NCBI GenBank assembly: GCA_905182995.1
Contig: CAJJDP010000086.1
Location: forward strand, 17,503 to 48,258
Direction: 5' to 3'
Length of the DNA stretch: 30,756 nt
Origin: Paramecium octaurelia
Taxonomy: Eukaryota; Ciliophora; Oligohymenophorea; Peniculida; Parameciidae
The notes below the pieces were generated by a model. That model saw only the letters and a program-made list of their open reading frames with translations. It made no database searches and was not told the origin of the DNA. Position numbers and translations under genes: made by a program. Shown piece by piece: positions 21,884 to 30,756 of this stretch (positions within the stretch are counted from its first letter, which is position 1; each line of letters starts with the position of its first letter).

Positions 21884-23856
21884 ATGTTAAATCCGACAAA
21901 TGCAAATAAGCTTTCAACATCCTCTTAGGCTCTTTCTAAGTCTGTTCATTTTTCTCTTGGTAATTCACAAGCCCCTGTGAATTTTAGTGATGTTAAAGCA
22001 GTTTCTGGGATTTCAAAATCAGCTATTGATCATCCATAGGTGGGATAAGTTACAGGAATTGATTGTGGGATTCACATGAAACAATTAAAAGGATTTTGTA
22101 TAGAATAGCAATGTGTTCATTAAAGAAGAAAGTTATGTGTTGGGTATTTGATAAAATAAAAATGTTAGATGTTTGTGGGCACACACATGTGTTCATAAGG
22201 TATAAGTACCTGAATTTGTTAAACTATTGACAGATAAATTAGCAATTGCTGAATACGACTTTTTTGATAAAGTATTGAAGGTTGTTAAAAAAGATCATTT
22301 ATAAAACGAAATAGATGAAATGTTCTTGAAAATAAAAATGGATTTTGATAATCATCTTAATGATTTATATTCCTAGTTTATGTATTGGACAAAGCATGGA
22401 ATGGGAGAAGTAATCAAGAAGGGATTTTTGGCTGATTTCCTATTGGATGATAATGTGATTGAGCAAATAATGGATTTAGTATTGAAGGGGAGAGGTAAAA
22501 CCTTAATTGAATAAATTAGCAATGGAAGCTGAAGATGAAACCATTCAAACATGTGTGGAGTTGATTAATGCAGATCCCTAAGAAATTAAATTGTTACCAT
22601 AACAATTATAAACTACTCTTGTTGAATGTGAAGAAGTTATTCGTTCAACTTTGCATCAATTAGAACAAAGCCTAATAACATTTAAAAACACTCCTTTTGA
22701 TTTTAAGAATGTGAAGGTAAAAATTATGAAGAATAAATATATTAGGAAGGTGTTGAAATACCAAGATTAAGGATTCCAGGAACTTAAGGAAATATTTAGG
22801 GTGGCGGAGGTTTTGGATTTGGAGGTGGATTTAATTAAATCCCACAAACCAATTTTATTGGAACAGCAAGTCAATTACCAAAAACTAGTGTACCACCTAC
22901 AACCACTCATTTTCAAAATAGATTTGCTTCTGGTTTAGCATCATAATTAAATGCCAAATTATTTATTGATGCTAGAGACTTGCATTAAAGTTAAGTTTGG
23001 GCTGTTTGTAAGATTAGTCCTTAAGTGATTGCAACAGGAGATTGGCAAGGAAACATTAAGATAATTGGATTGACCATGGAAGGATAATATTAGTTCATGC
23101 AATCTTTGAATCATGGAAAGAATGTTTATTCTTTATTATTATCAGATACAACAACTCTTATTTCTGCTGGTTAAAATCAAAAGGATGAATGGACAATTAA
23201 GATTTGGGATTTAGAGAGATCATAATTGATTAAGGAATTGAAAGGGCATATAAATTATATATTTTCATTGACTCAGCCTGTTACGGGGACATTGGTATCA
23301 TGTTCATATGATGAAACCGTGAGAGTTTGGAATTTATAGAATGGATAATGCATAAAGGTGTTCAAGGAATTCAAGACATCTTTTAATGATTTGCTATCCT
23401 GGAATCAAGAAGAAGTTATATGTTGTTCTGATGACAAAGCCATAAGATTATTGAATATTTAGACTGGGGAAATGAAAATGTAATTGTTTGATTCCTGCTT
23501 TGTAAATGGAATAGCTAGAGTATCTTAAAATGAAATAGCTGTTGGTAATTTTAAAGGAGAAATCTTGATCATCAATGTGACTGAGTAAAAGATAGTGAGA
23601 AGAATGGGTTCACATAAGAGTTTTGTTTGGAGAATTAAAGTATTGAATTGTATGATTGTAGATGATAGATAAAGATTTGATTGCTTCTGCTTCGTTTGAT
23701 AAAACAATTAAGATTTGGGAGTGGCAAAGTGGACAATTAGTTGCAAGTTTAGAAGGACATTAAGATATTGTTAGATCTATTGAACTTATAGAAGAAGTTG
23801 GATTTTTAGTTAGTACTAGTGATGATAAATCTATAAAAGTTTGGAGATTAATTTGA
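21884..23856 (+). CDS. B-box zinc finger plus WD40 repeat protein (623 aa)
   Basis: Five exons: 21884-22143, 22169-22494, 22520-22716, 22746-23639 and 23662-23856. Introns are 25, 25, 29 and 22 nt; 1872 coding nt. Residues about 66-105 form a B-box-like zinc finger (DCGIHMKQLKGFCIEQQCVH, LCVGCLWAHTCVHK). A coiled-coil-like helical region follows to about 260, then a Gly-rich linker (GNIQGGGGFGFGGGFNQIP). A WD40 propeller runs from about residue 320 to the end, with clear blades EWTIKIWDLERSQLIKELKG, SYDETVRVWNLQNGQCIKVF, SFDKTIKIWEWQSGQL and the terminal SDDKSIKVWRLI. There is no RING, so a classical TRIM ubiquitin ligase is not indicated; a scaffold role is inferred. The start is the first ATG of the frame. 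Convergent with the alveolin gene, 59 bp away. Confidence 0.9.
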
Positions 23857-23915
23857 ATATATTAAAATAAACAATAATATATTTTATATTTAAATATATG
23901 TATATATATAACTTA

Positions 23916-24778
23916 TCAACTAAAGATATTTTCTAAAAATGTCTTCTTTTTCTCTTATGGTTATTTCTAAATTTATACTGGCTTAGATGGTGGAGACTAA
24001 GACATAAATTATATGTAAGTACAAATCTTCTTGGTTAACTGACAGGTCTTCCTTAATAAGGAGCATGATTGTAAACTGGGGCAACTCTTGATGGAACATA
24101 GCTGGGTTGAACATATGATTAGGCAACATATGGTTATGCAACTGGAGCAACATATTATGGAACAGGTTAAACGTATTAAGGAACTTATTGCACAACAGAT
24201 TAAACAACTGGTTAAACGACGGGTTGAGCAACAACTTATTACTAGTGAACCACTTATCTCTCAACTGGATAATATTCCACTCTATCTTGATATCTATCCA
24301 CAGGAACATATTCTATTGTTGTTATTTCATATTTATACCTGTAACCTTATCATAAAATACTTAAGGGATATATTCTGTCTAGTATTCCACAGCTTAATAT
24401 TCTGTGACGTATTTCTCTCTTGGCACTTAGATTCTTTGTCTCACCTCTTCATATTCAATAACAGATTTCTCATAAGGGATATATCTATAAATATTTGAAT
24501 TTTGATTCTTACTCAATTCTGCTTTCACCCTTTATCACTTATTAAGCTGGTTGGACAGCAACTGGTTGCACTGCCACTGGTTATACAAGGGGTTGGACTG
24601 CCACTGGTTAAGGAACGTATTAGACAGGAGCTACAACGGATTATTAAACAGGGTAGTATGATGGACTAGCGAATTGCACAGGTGGAGCATATGTTCTTGG
24701 TGGCGAATATGCAACTGGCTAATGAGGGGCATTTTAAACTGGTTGAGGAGGTCTTTAAGAGGCAGGGTGATTGCTCAT
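23916..24778 (-). CDS. Alveolin-like cortical cytoskeleton protein (260 aa)
   Basis: Four exons on the minus strand, 24513-24778, 24339-24484, 24023-24312 and 23916-23996, with introns of 28, 26 and 26 nt; 783 coding nt. The N- and C-terminal thirds are Pro/Val/Gln-rich low-complexity repeats (QPVAVQPLVQPVAVQPVAV, QPVVQPVVQSVVQQVPQYV). The middle (about residues 88-160) has the Tyr-Val-Pro-Glu/Lys repeats of alveolins: EYIPYEKSVIEYEEV, EYQTEYIPQVFYDKVTEYVP and DRVEYYPVERQVV. Alveolins build the membrane skeleton under alveolar sacs (epiplasm in ciliates). The name is supported by repeat type and charge pattern, not by full alignment. The plus-strand 136-aa and minus-strand 108-aa frames across this region are shadows. 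Confidence 0.85.
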
Positions 24779-25198
24779 ATTTTTGAATATTAATATTAAT
24801 TTTTCAAATGCAATCGTTAAGCATTTATAACTATGCTTTATTAATACATATTATTTTGGATTTATTAACTACATATTTCATTATTTTTATTTGTAACAAT
24901 TAATCACCATTTTAATATTCAATTTGATTACAACTACATTTAAATAATAACTAGTTATTAAAGACTTTTCAATTTTCATTGAATGTCTCAGAAAGTCTCA
25001 ATGAAGGTTTCAAAAAATATAAACAAAATTATCACTAATTATTATTTATTAAGCTTAATGCATCGAATTTGAAATTCTAACTAAATTTGGTATTTATGTA
25101 AGGAATGATTTTTAATAAGTATTAATGAAGAGTTTGATACATATTCCTCAATTGATTTTGATAAAATCATTAAAGTTACACCAGATTTTCTGAATATA
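24779..25198. other. Intergenic AT-rich region
   Basis: 420 bp between the alveolin start and the GTPase-like region. I see no supported gene. It contains a GTCTCA direct pair (GAATGTCTCAGAAAGTCTCAATG near 24982-25003) of unknown meaning. It should hold the alveolin promoter. Confidence 0.4.
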
Positions 25199-26291
25199 AT
25201 GAAATCAAAAACTTTTTAAATATAAATAGCATTCATATTATTTGATAAATTAAAAAATAGACTTTATGCATAGATTATTAAATCGTACTAGAATATAGAA
25301 ATGCAATAATAAAATATTAGTTTGATTAGAATAACTAATGGGGTGAGTTACGAATTGCTCTTTGAGGAGTAGTAGCATCTGGCAAAAAATCCTTATTTAA
25401 TTATTAGACTTTTAATAAGTAACCTGTAAGAGCTGGAGGAGATTCTGTTACTAAATCTGTAGTTGTGGGTGTTTCTTATTTGGCTTAGCATTTGGAGATT
25501 ATTGATACCCCATGCTTTGAGGCTGATGAAGATGAAATACTGCATGCAGTTGGAGTAATTGCTGCACTTACTTTTGGTGAGATGCAGGTAATATTAAACG
25601 AAAATATAGGAGAGATTTAATATAAACTCAGTCCTTTTTATTCAAAAAAGATGATCCTAAATTTATTACTCTTTAATTTAGATAAATTAAAGAACCAAGA
25701 AAGACATCAATAAAATTAACAGATACAGAAACATAGTATCAATCTGATCTAATGAGGTTCAAAGGTGAAAACCAAAGCAAACCAGAAGAGCATAAAATTT
25801 ATAGAAAATTTAGAAAAATTGCAATTATTTTTAAAAATACATCAATAATAATATAGAGTTGAATAAATCTAATGTAATTGATCTCTTGCATAGTATATAA
25901 TTAGAGATTATTATCGATCTAGTGTAAATAAGTTGAGAAATAGTCAATTGAGGATTTCGATACATAACATGGAAATGAATTGAATAGATTTTATAACAAT
26001 ATTTAAACGAATATTAGACATTTACACCATATTTATTAAAAGAAAGAAATTTTAAAGGATATTGAAAGAGTATAGAAGATTATAATGGTTTAGGAGAAAT
26101 AACTACTTATTTTATATTATTGTTTTAATTTTTTAAAAAGAAAACCTTATGATTATTTCATAAATCTATATATAATTTAATATACTTTTCTTAAAGCTTA
26201 AATGGGAATTAAATACAATTTATGGGGATTGAAAAAATTCTTGGTATTATAGGAAAGGATGATTATTAATGGCTAAGTCCTTAGACAATGA
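25199..26291 (+). pseudogene. Disrupted AIG1/GIMAP-like GTPase
   Basis: A frame from 25366 reads GVVASGKKSLFNYQTFNKQP, a P-loop of the G-x4-GK-[KS]-S type. It continues with AGGDSVTKSVVVGV (the SVTK of AIG1 G2) and LEIIDTPCFEADEDEILHAV, where G3 should be DTPG. In that frame a TGA at 25363-25365 immediately precedes the P-loop Gly, cutting off RIAL upstream. Beyond about 25590 (possible 22-nt intron GTA...TAG) coding-like pieces appear in changing frames. One long helical C-terminal stretch reads ELNRFYNNIQTNIRHLHHIY and ends at the TGA 26289-26291. AIG1 GTPases usually have such a helical tail. Family assignment rests on the G1-G2-G3 order; loss of function is inferred from the stop and broken frames. 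From 25666 on it lies in duplicated sequence. Confidence 0.5.
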
Positions 26292-26649
26292 TTTAATAAA
26301 AACCAATAGAACTATAATTAAAATAGATAATTTGGATATGGAGCAAGATTTTTTGATCTAAATAACACATTCTCTATGGAGTTGAGTTAGAAGAATTATA
26401 ATTAAATTGACTATTTTATTTCATTACACTATACCAGGAATTAATCAATTTCTTTCTGATTAATAACAATGATAAAGAGATGAAAGCAAATTTTTAGAAG
26501 AACACTTTAGAGATCAGTTAAATAATGCTGTAGAGGAATAATTTGATCTATCCATCAGGCTCTAAAGAGTGGAGTTCTAATGATTATTAATAAACATTTA
26601 AACATAATAGGAATATTAACAAATAATGTATTACATACCATATAATTTG
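26292..26649. other. Gap between GTPase remnant and truncated UPRT copy
   Basis: 358 bp, present again at 27800-28157. A plus-strand frame with coding-like content (NDKEMKANFQKNTLEISQIM, NNLIYPSGSKEWSSNDYQQT) lies at about 26440-26640. It may be a further piece of the broken GTPase or a separate remnant. It has no acceptable start, and it ends at about 26658, just inside the truncated UPRT copy on the other strand. Confidence 0.3.
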
Positions 26650-27172
26650 TCATTGATCAACAGTTCCAAAATATCTATCTCCAAAGTCTCCAACTCCTGG
26701 GAAACGATGATCTTGAATAGTATTGAGTGCATAATCAACTCCAGCTGTAATTACTTTAACTTTAGGGAATTAATGCAAGACTTTAGAGAGTCCTTTTTCG
26801 CATGAAACAATGTTCACGGCAGCAATATTTTCTTAATTGACTCCATTAGATTGAAGTGCTTTTATTGCTGTGCTGATTCTTCCCCCCGTAGTAATCATAG
26901 CATCTGTGAGGATTACCTAATTTAGAATATTAATACTTATTTTTGATCTATATCTTCAGGAAATTTGCAATAAATTAACTAGGGATCCTTAGTTTATGGA
27001 TGTTCTTAAACTAAAATAAATCCAACAGAAGCTCCTGGAAGCACCTTGAGAGCCTCGCTTAAGAAGGCGTTTCCTGATCTTACCATCACAACAACACAAA
27101 ATTGTTTGTTTTCAAATTAAATCTCTTGGGCTGGAGTTTATGCTTGCAATCCTTCTTGAGGGGACAGTTTCT
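26650..27172 (-). pseudogene. 3' part of UPRT gene, cut by the assembly gap
   Basis: Identical to the 3' part of the intact gene at 28158-29004, shifted by 1508. The TGA is at 26650-26652, the 20-nt intron at 26917-26936, and exon 2 stops at the N at 27173. The first exon and part of the second are absent. Best read as an assembly duplicate, not a second gene. Confidence 0.9.
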
Positions 27173-27173
27173 N
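27173..27173. other. Single-N gap
   Basis: One ambiguous base joins the two identical 1507-bp blocks; likely a scaffold join placeholder. Confidence 0.95.
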
Positions 27174-28680
27174 TTACTCTTTAATTTAGATAAATTAAAG
27201 AACCAAGAAAGACATCAATAAAATTAACAGATACAGAAACATAGTATCAATCTGATCTAATGAGGTTCAAAGGTGAAAACCAAAGCAAACCAGAAGAGCA
27301 TAAAATTTATAGAAAATTTAGAAAAATTGCAATTATTTTTAAAAATACATCAATAATAATATAGAGTTGAATAAATCTAATGTAATTGATCTCTTGCATA
27401 GTATATAATTAGAGATTATTATCGATCTAGTGTAAATAAGTTGAGAAATAGTCAATTGAGGATTTCGATACATAACATGGAAATGAATTGAATAGATTTT
27501 ATAACAATATTTAAACGAATATTAGACATTTACACCATATTTATTAAAAGAAAGAAATTTTAAAGGATATTGAAAGAGTATAGAAGATTATAATGGTTTA
27601 GGAGAAATAACTACTTATTTTATATTATTGTTTTAATTTTTTAAAAAGAAAACCTTATGATTATTTCATAAATCTATATATAATTTAATATACTTTTCTT
27701 AAAGCTTAAATGGGAATTAAATACAATTTATGGGGATTGAAAAAATTCTTGGTATTATAGGAAAGGATGATTATTAATGGCTAAGTCCTTAGACAATGAT
27801 TTAATAAAAACCAATAGAACTATAATTAAAATAGATAATTTGGATATGGAGCAAGATTTTTTGATCTAAATAACACATTCTCTATGGAGTTGAGTTAGAA
27901 GAATTATAATTAAATTGACTATTTTATTTCATTACACTATACCAGGAATTAATCAATTTCTTTCTGATTAATAACAATGATAAAGAGATGAAAGCAAATT
28001 TTTAGAAGAACACTTTAGAGATCAGTTAAATAATGCTGTAGAGGAATAATTTGATCTATCCATCAGGCTCTAAAGAGTGGAGTTCTAATGATTATTAATA
28101 AACATTTAAACATAATAGGAATATTAACAAATAATGTATTACATACCATATAATTTGTCATTGATCAACAGTTCCAAAATATCTATCTCCAAAGTCTCCA
28201 ACTCCTGGGAAACGATGATCTTGAATAGTATTGAGTGCATAATCAACTCCAGCTGTAATTACTTTAACTTTAGGGAATTAATGCAAGACTTTAGAGAGTC
28301 CTTTTTCGCATGAAACAATGTTCACGGCAGCAATATTTTCTTAATTGACTCCATTAGATTGAAGTGCTTTTATTGCTGTGCTGATTCTTCCCCCCGTAGT
28401 AATCATAGCATCTGTGAGGATTACCTAATTTAGAATATTAATACTTATTTTTGATCTATATCTTCAGGAAATTTGCAATAAATTAACTAGGGATCCTTAG
28501 TTTATGGATGTTCTTAAACTAAAATAAATCCAACAGAAGCTCCTGGAAGCACCTTGAGAGCCTCGCTTAAGAAGGCGTTTCCTGATCTTACCATCACAAC
28601 AACACAAAATTGTTTGTTTTCAAATTAAATCTCTTGGGCTGGAGTTTATGCTTGCAATCCTTCTTGAGGGGACAGTTTCT
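27174..28680. repeat. Direct repeat 2, copy B (1507 bp)
   Basis: Exact repeat of 25666-27172. It continues without break into unique sequence at 28681 and completes the UPRT gene. Its left part (27174-28157) repeats the C-terminal pieces of the GTPase remnant without their 5' end. Confidence 0.97.
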
Positions 28681-29004
28681 TGCTGTGTTCGGATATTGCT
28701 TTTTCCATAAGCAATCTAATCAATCTGTCAGAATACAATCTGAAGTCCTAATTAGATTTGGGCTCATATTTACTTTGGTTTGAGTAGTTTGATTACGAAT
28801 CACACCTAATAAGTGTTCAACTTAGAATTTGTCCAACACATAGAGACTAGGAAATCTAAGATGAAATTATTATAATTCTGAGTGTGAAATAAAAGAGAAA
28901 TATGGTGCAGCGCATTAAAATCGTTTCTGTTGTTAGGCAATCAGAGTGAATCCAATGAGCCCTAGGAATCCAGTTTCGAATATCTTAAGAAGTCTTGAAT
29001 TCAT
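28158..29004 (-). CDS. UPRT: Uracil phosphoribosyltransferase (266 aa)
   Basis: Three exons on the minus strand, 28774-29004, 28445-28747 and 28158-28424, with introns of 26 and 20 nt; 801 coding nt. UPRT makes UMP from uracil and PRPP in pyrimidine salvage. The PRPP-binding strand reads VILTDAMITTGGRISTAIKA (usual form LxDPMLATGGS). The uracil-binding end PGVGDFGDRYFGT matches the family closely (PGLGDAGDRxFGT). The mid-region VVMVRSGNAFLSEALKVLPG corresponds to the PILRAG..M..G loop. An N-terminal extension MNSRLLKIFETGFLGLIGFT is hydrophobic and basic and could be a mitochondrial or membrane signal; catalytic UPRTs are usually cytosolic. Substitutions at D-P-M and at the Arg-Ala-Gly loop leave activity open, as in UPRT homologues reported inactive. 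The 5' part is unique sequence, so the gene is intact here. Confidence 0.88.
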
Positions 29005-29223
29005 TCTTTAATAATTTATATTAATAATAACAATTGTGATTCAAACAAATTTATGATGACTCTATTGTAGTTGTTTAAGTTAAATTGCATATTAAAGTGG
29101 AATCAGAAATAATAAAGAAATAAAATTCAAATGTGAATGATTTAATCTTTAAAGACTTATTAAAGAGTAATAATATTAATTTAAAATTGAATATTTGTAT
29201 TTATTTAACATACAATATTTAGA

Positions 29224-30756
29224 TCAGAGTTTGTCCAAATATTCATTAAGGTCTGGCAATTAGACCTTGATACCCTTTCTCTTTCTGATGGATAAGACTA
29301 AATCATTAACCTAAATGATTAATATAAAATAATACTTTGCTTCCAGCTTCAAGTGGGTTACCATTGACAATGGCCCAGTGATCAAAGACACATTGAGGGA
29401 AGGCTTGTCCTTAGGTCATACCTCTTAAATGGGCAGTGAAACCGAATGATTCAGCGACTGGTAAATGAGCTCTAACCTATGAAAATAGAATAATTATGAT
29501 ACCACTGAGAGTGGAGTTCCTGCAACTTATTCCTCTTCAATGACTGTTCCTCTTCTGGTGTTGAGACAGTTATATACACCACCAGTAGCGTCATTTGGTG
29601 CAGTAATTTCAGCCAAGAAGACTGGTTCTTATAATCTTGGTTGGGCTGTCAATTCGCATGCATAATACAATCTTCTGGCAGTTGGGATGATTTAACCACC
29701 TCCTCTGTGGATGGCATCAGCATGTAAGACACAATCCAAAATGTTGACTCTGATACCTCTTTGATTTTCTTCGCAAAGTGGTCCTTCCTTGGTTGACCAT
29801 TACCAAGCGGATTCCATTGATTCTCTCAATTCATTCATGTATTAAACTCCTGATGTCTTGTCCATCAAGATATTGGCACCTGAGTTATCTGGTCCAAAGG
29901 TCCAAATTCTGAGTGCATCTTCCTTATCCCATTCATATTCTTCATTAAGGGCTTTAGCTCTGAGTTTTGGTTCGTCTTTTGGTGTGACTTATCCTTTTTC
30001 AATAGCATCTGGTAAATTTTCATGTAATGGTGTGGCTTAAGCATAAATTCTGTTGTGCTTATTTGGTGATTTAGACATGCAAACAATGTTTGAGGTAGCA
30101 GATACGGTTTCCTTGTATGAGACGATTGGGTCAGATTTGATGAGTTCAATACCTGCAAAGTCTTTTTCTAAATCATTCAAACAGATTTCAACGTGTAATT
30201 CACCACATCCGGCAATAACGTTTTATCCTGATTCTTCAGTTGTGCATAAGACTAATGGATCTGATTTTGACAATTTCTTTAATCCATCGACTAATTTTGG
30301 TAAATCTCCTGGGTTCTTTGGTTAGACAGCAACTCTGACGACTGGAGATACTGAATATTTCATTGATCTGATTAAATGGCAATCTGGGTGGTCTGAGATG
30401 GTACCAGTCTTCATTAAATATTGATCAACACCGACCAATCCGACTGTGTTACCACATGGAACATCTGGGATGTATTCGACTCTGCTGGCCATCATGAGAA
30501 CTGTTCTTTAGATAGCTTTTTCAAATAAGTCTTCCTTCTTTCCAACTTTGTAGTTAGCTCCCATAATTCTGACCTTTTATCCAGTAGCAATGGTACCAGA
30601 GAAAACTCTACCGAAAGCAAAGAATCTTCCTCTATCAGTTGTTGGAACCATCTTGGAGACGTACATAATTAATGGTCCCTTTGGGTTGCATTCTCTCATT
30701 GATTAAGCAATAGCATCATCTTATGGTCCTTCATATAAATATGAGGTTCTGTATTT
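29224..30756 (-). CDS. EEF2: Translation elongation factor 2, C-terminal part
   Basis: Minus-strand gene entering from the right edge. Exons are 29503->30756, 29336-29476 and 29224-29310, with introns of 26 and 25 nt; 493 residues are visible. It reads [40 protein letters not shown] (domain II), then [20 protein letters not shown] (domain III). In domain IV the diphthamide-bearing His lies in [20 protein letters not shown]. Domain V has [20 protein letters not shown], and the C-terminus is [13 protein letters not shown]2 is the cytosolic GTPase that moves tRNA and mRNA after peptide-bond formation. The GTP-binding domain is outside the window. Codon use is less AT-biased than in neighbours (many GTC, ACC, GCC, AAG), as expected for a very highly expressed gene. 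Confidence 0.97.

Larger units (their letters stand above)
25666..27172. repeat. Direct repeat 2, copy A (1507 bp)
   Basis: Identical, as far as I can read, to 27174-28680 (offset 1508), the two copies flanking a single N at 27173. Copy A starts TTACTCTTTAATTTAG and ends GGGGACAGTTTCT, inside uracil phosphoribosyltransferase exon 2. As with the first repeat this looks like an unmerged contig overlap. Confidence 0.97.

Noticed and set aside
24088..24498. Plus-strand 136-aa and overlapping minus-strand 108-aa frames
   Set aside because: Both are shadows of the alveolin repeats; only the minus-strand frame with introns at 23997-24022 and 24313-24338 gives the YVP/PVE repeat pattern and a continuous protein.
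29858..30325. Short frames on both strands inside the EF2 exon
   Set aside because: The EF2 frame is continuous and highly conserved through this region; the others are out of frame.
1..30756. Widespread in-frame TAA and TAG codons as pseudogene evidence
   Set aside because: They occur in conserved housekeeping genes (EF2, CDC40, UPRT) at positions tolerating Gln, so they reflect the ciliate nuclear code, not decay.

Overview
The window is AT-rich nuclear DNA from a ciliate, most likely the macronuclear genome of a Paramecium species. Every recognisable protein is interrupted by in-frame TAA and TAG codons at places where homologues carry any residue, often Gln, and ends at TGA. This is the ciliate code with TAA/TAG read as Gln. 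Genes are packed tightly (39-230 bp apart) and are split by tiny introns of 20-29 nt, mostly GTA...TAG. I placed 24 such introns by frame analysis. I could not identify the species from sequence alone.

Layout, left to right. 1-2002: the 3' part of a large cysteine-rich multi-pass membrane protein (+). 2122-5208: an intronless 1028-aa coiled-coil protein (-), divergent from a 124-aa unknown protein (5287-5689, +). 5729-7015: a lysine-rich small protein and a 284-aa multi-pass membrane protein (both -). 7291-9103: a DUSP-domain ubiquitin-specific protease (+). 9868-13100: a run of small minus-strand genes, three of which encode proteins starting MGCxx[NQ]K, a dual-acylation type N-terminus. An exact 1347-bp assembly duplication around one N cuts through this run. 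13325-16484: a 1000-aa cyclic-nucleotide-binding-domain ion-channel-like protein (-) without a GYG filter. 16598-18294: splicing factor CDC40/PRP17 (+). 18872-19909: a 345-aa Gln-rich protein (+). 20163-21848: a small ORF and a divergent broken membrane-protein gene. 21884-23856: a B-box plus WD40 protein (+). 23916-24778: an alveolin-like cytoskeletal protein (-). 25199-26291: a broken AIG1/GIMAP-like GTPase (+). 28158-29004: uracil phosphoribosyltransferase (-), whose 3' part is repeated by a second exact duplication (1507 bp) around another N. 29224-end: elongation factor 2 C-terminal part (-).

The genes do not form an operon or pathway. They are an ordinary mix of housekeeping functions (splicing, translation, uracil salvage, deubiquitination), cortical cytoskeleton and signalling, as expected for a compact ciliate chromosome. 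The two N-flanked duplications are almost certainly unmerged contig overlaps, so the true locus should be about 2.9 kb shorter. The most interesting biological signals are the cluster of short putatively lipid-anchored proteins, the channel-like protein with a non-canonical pore, the B-box/WD40 fusion and two genes that look freshly broken.
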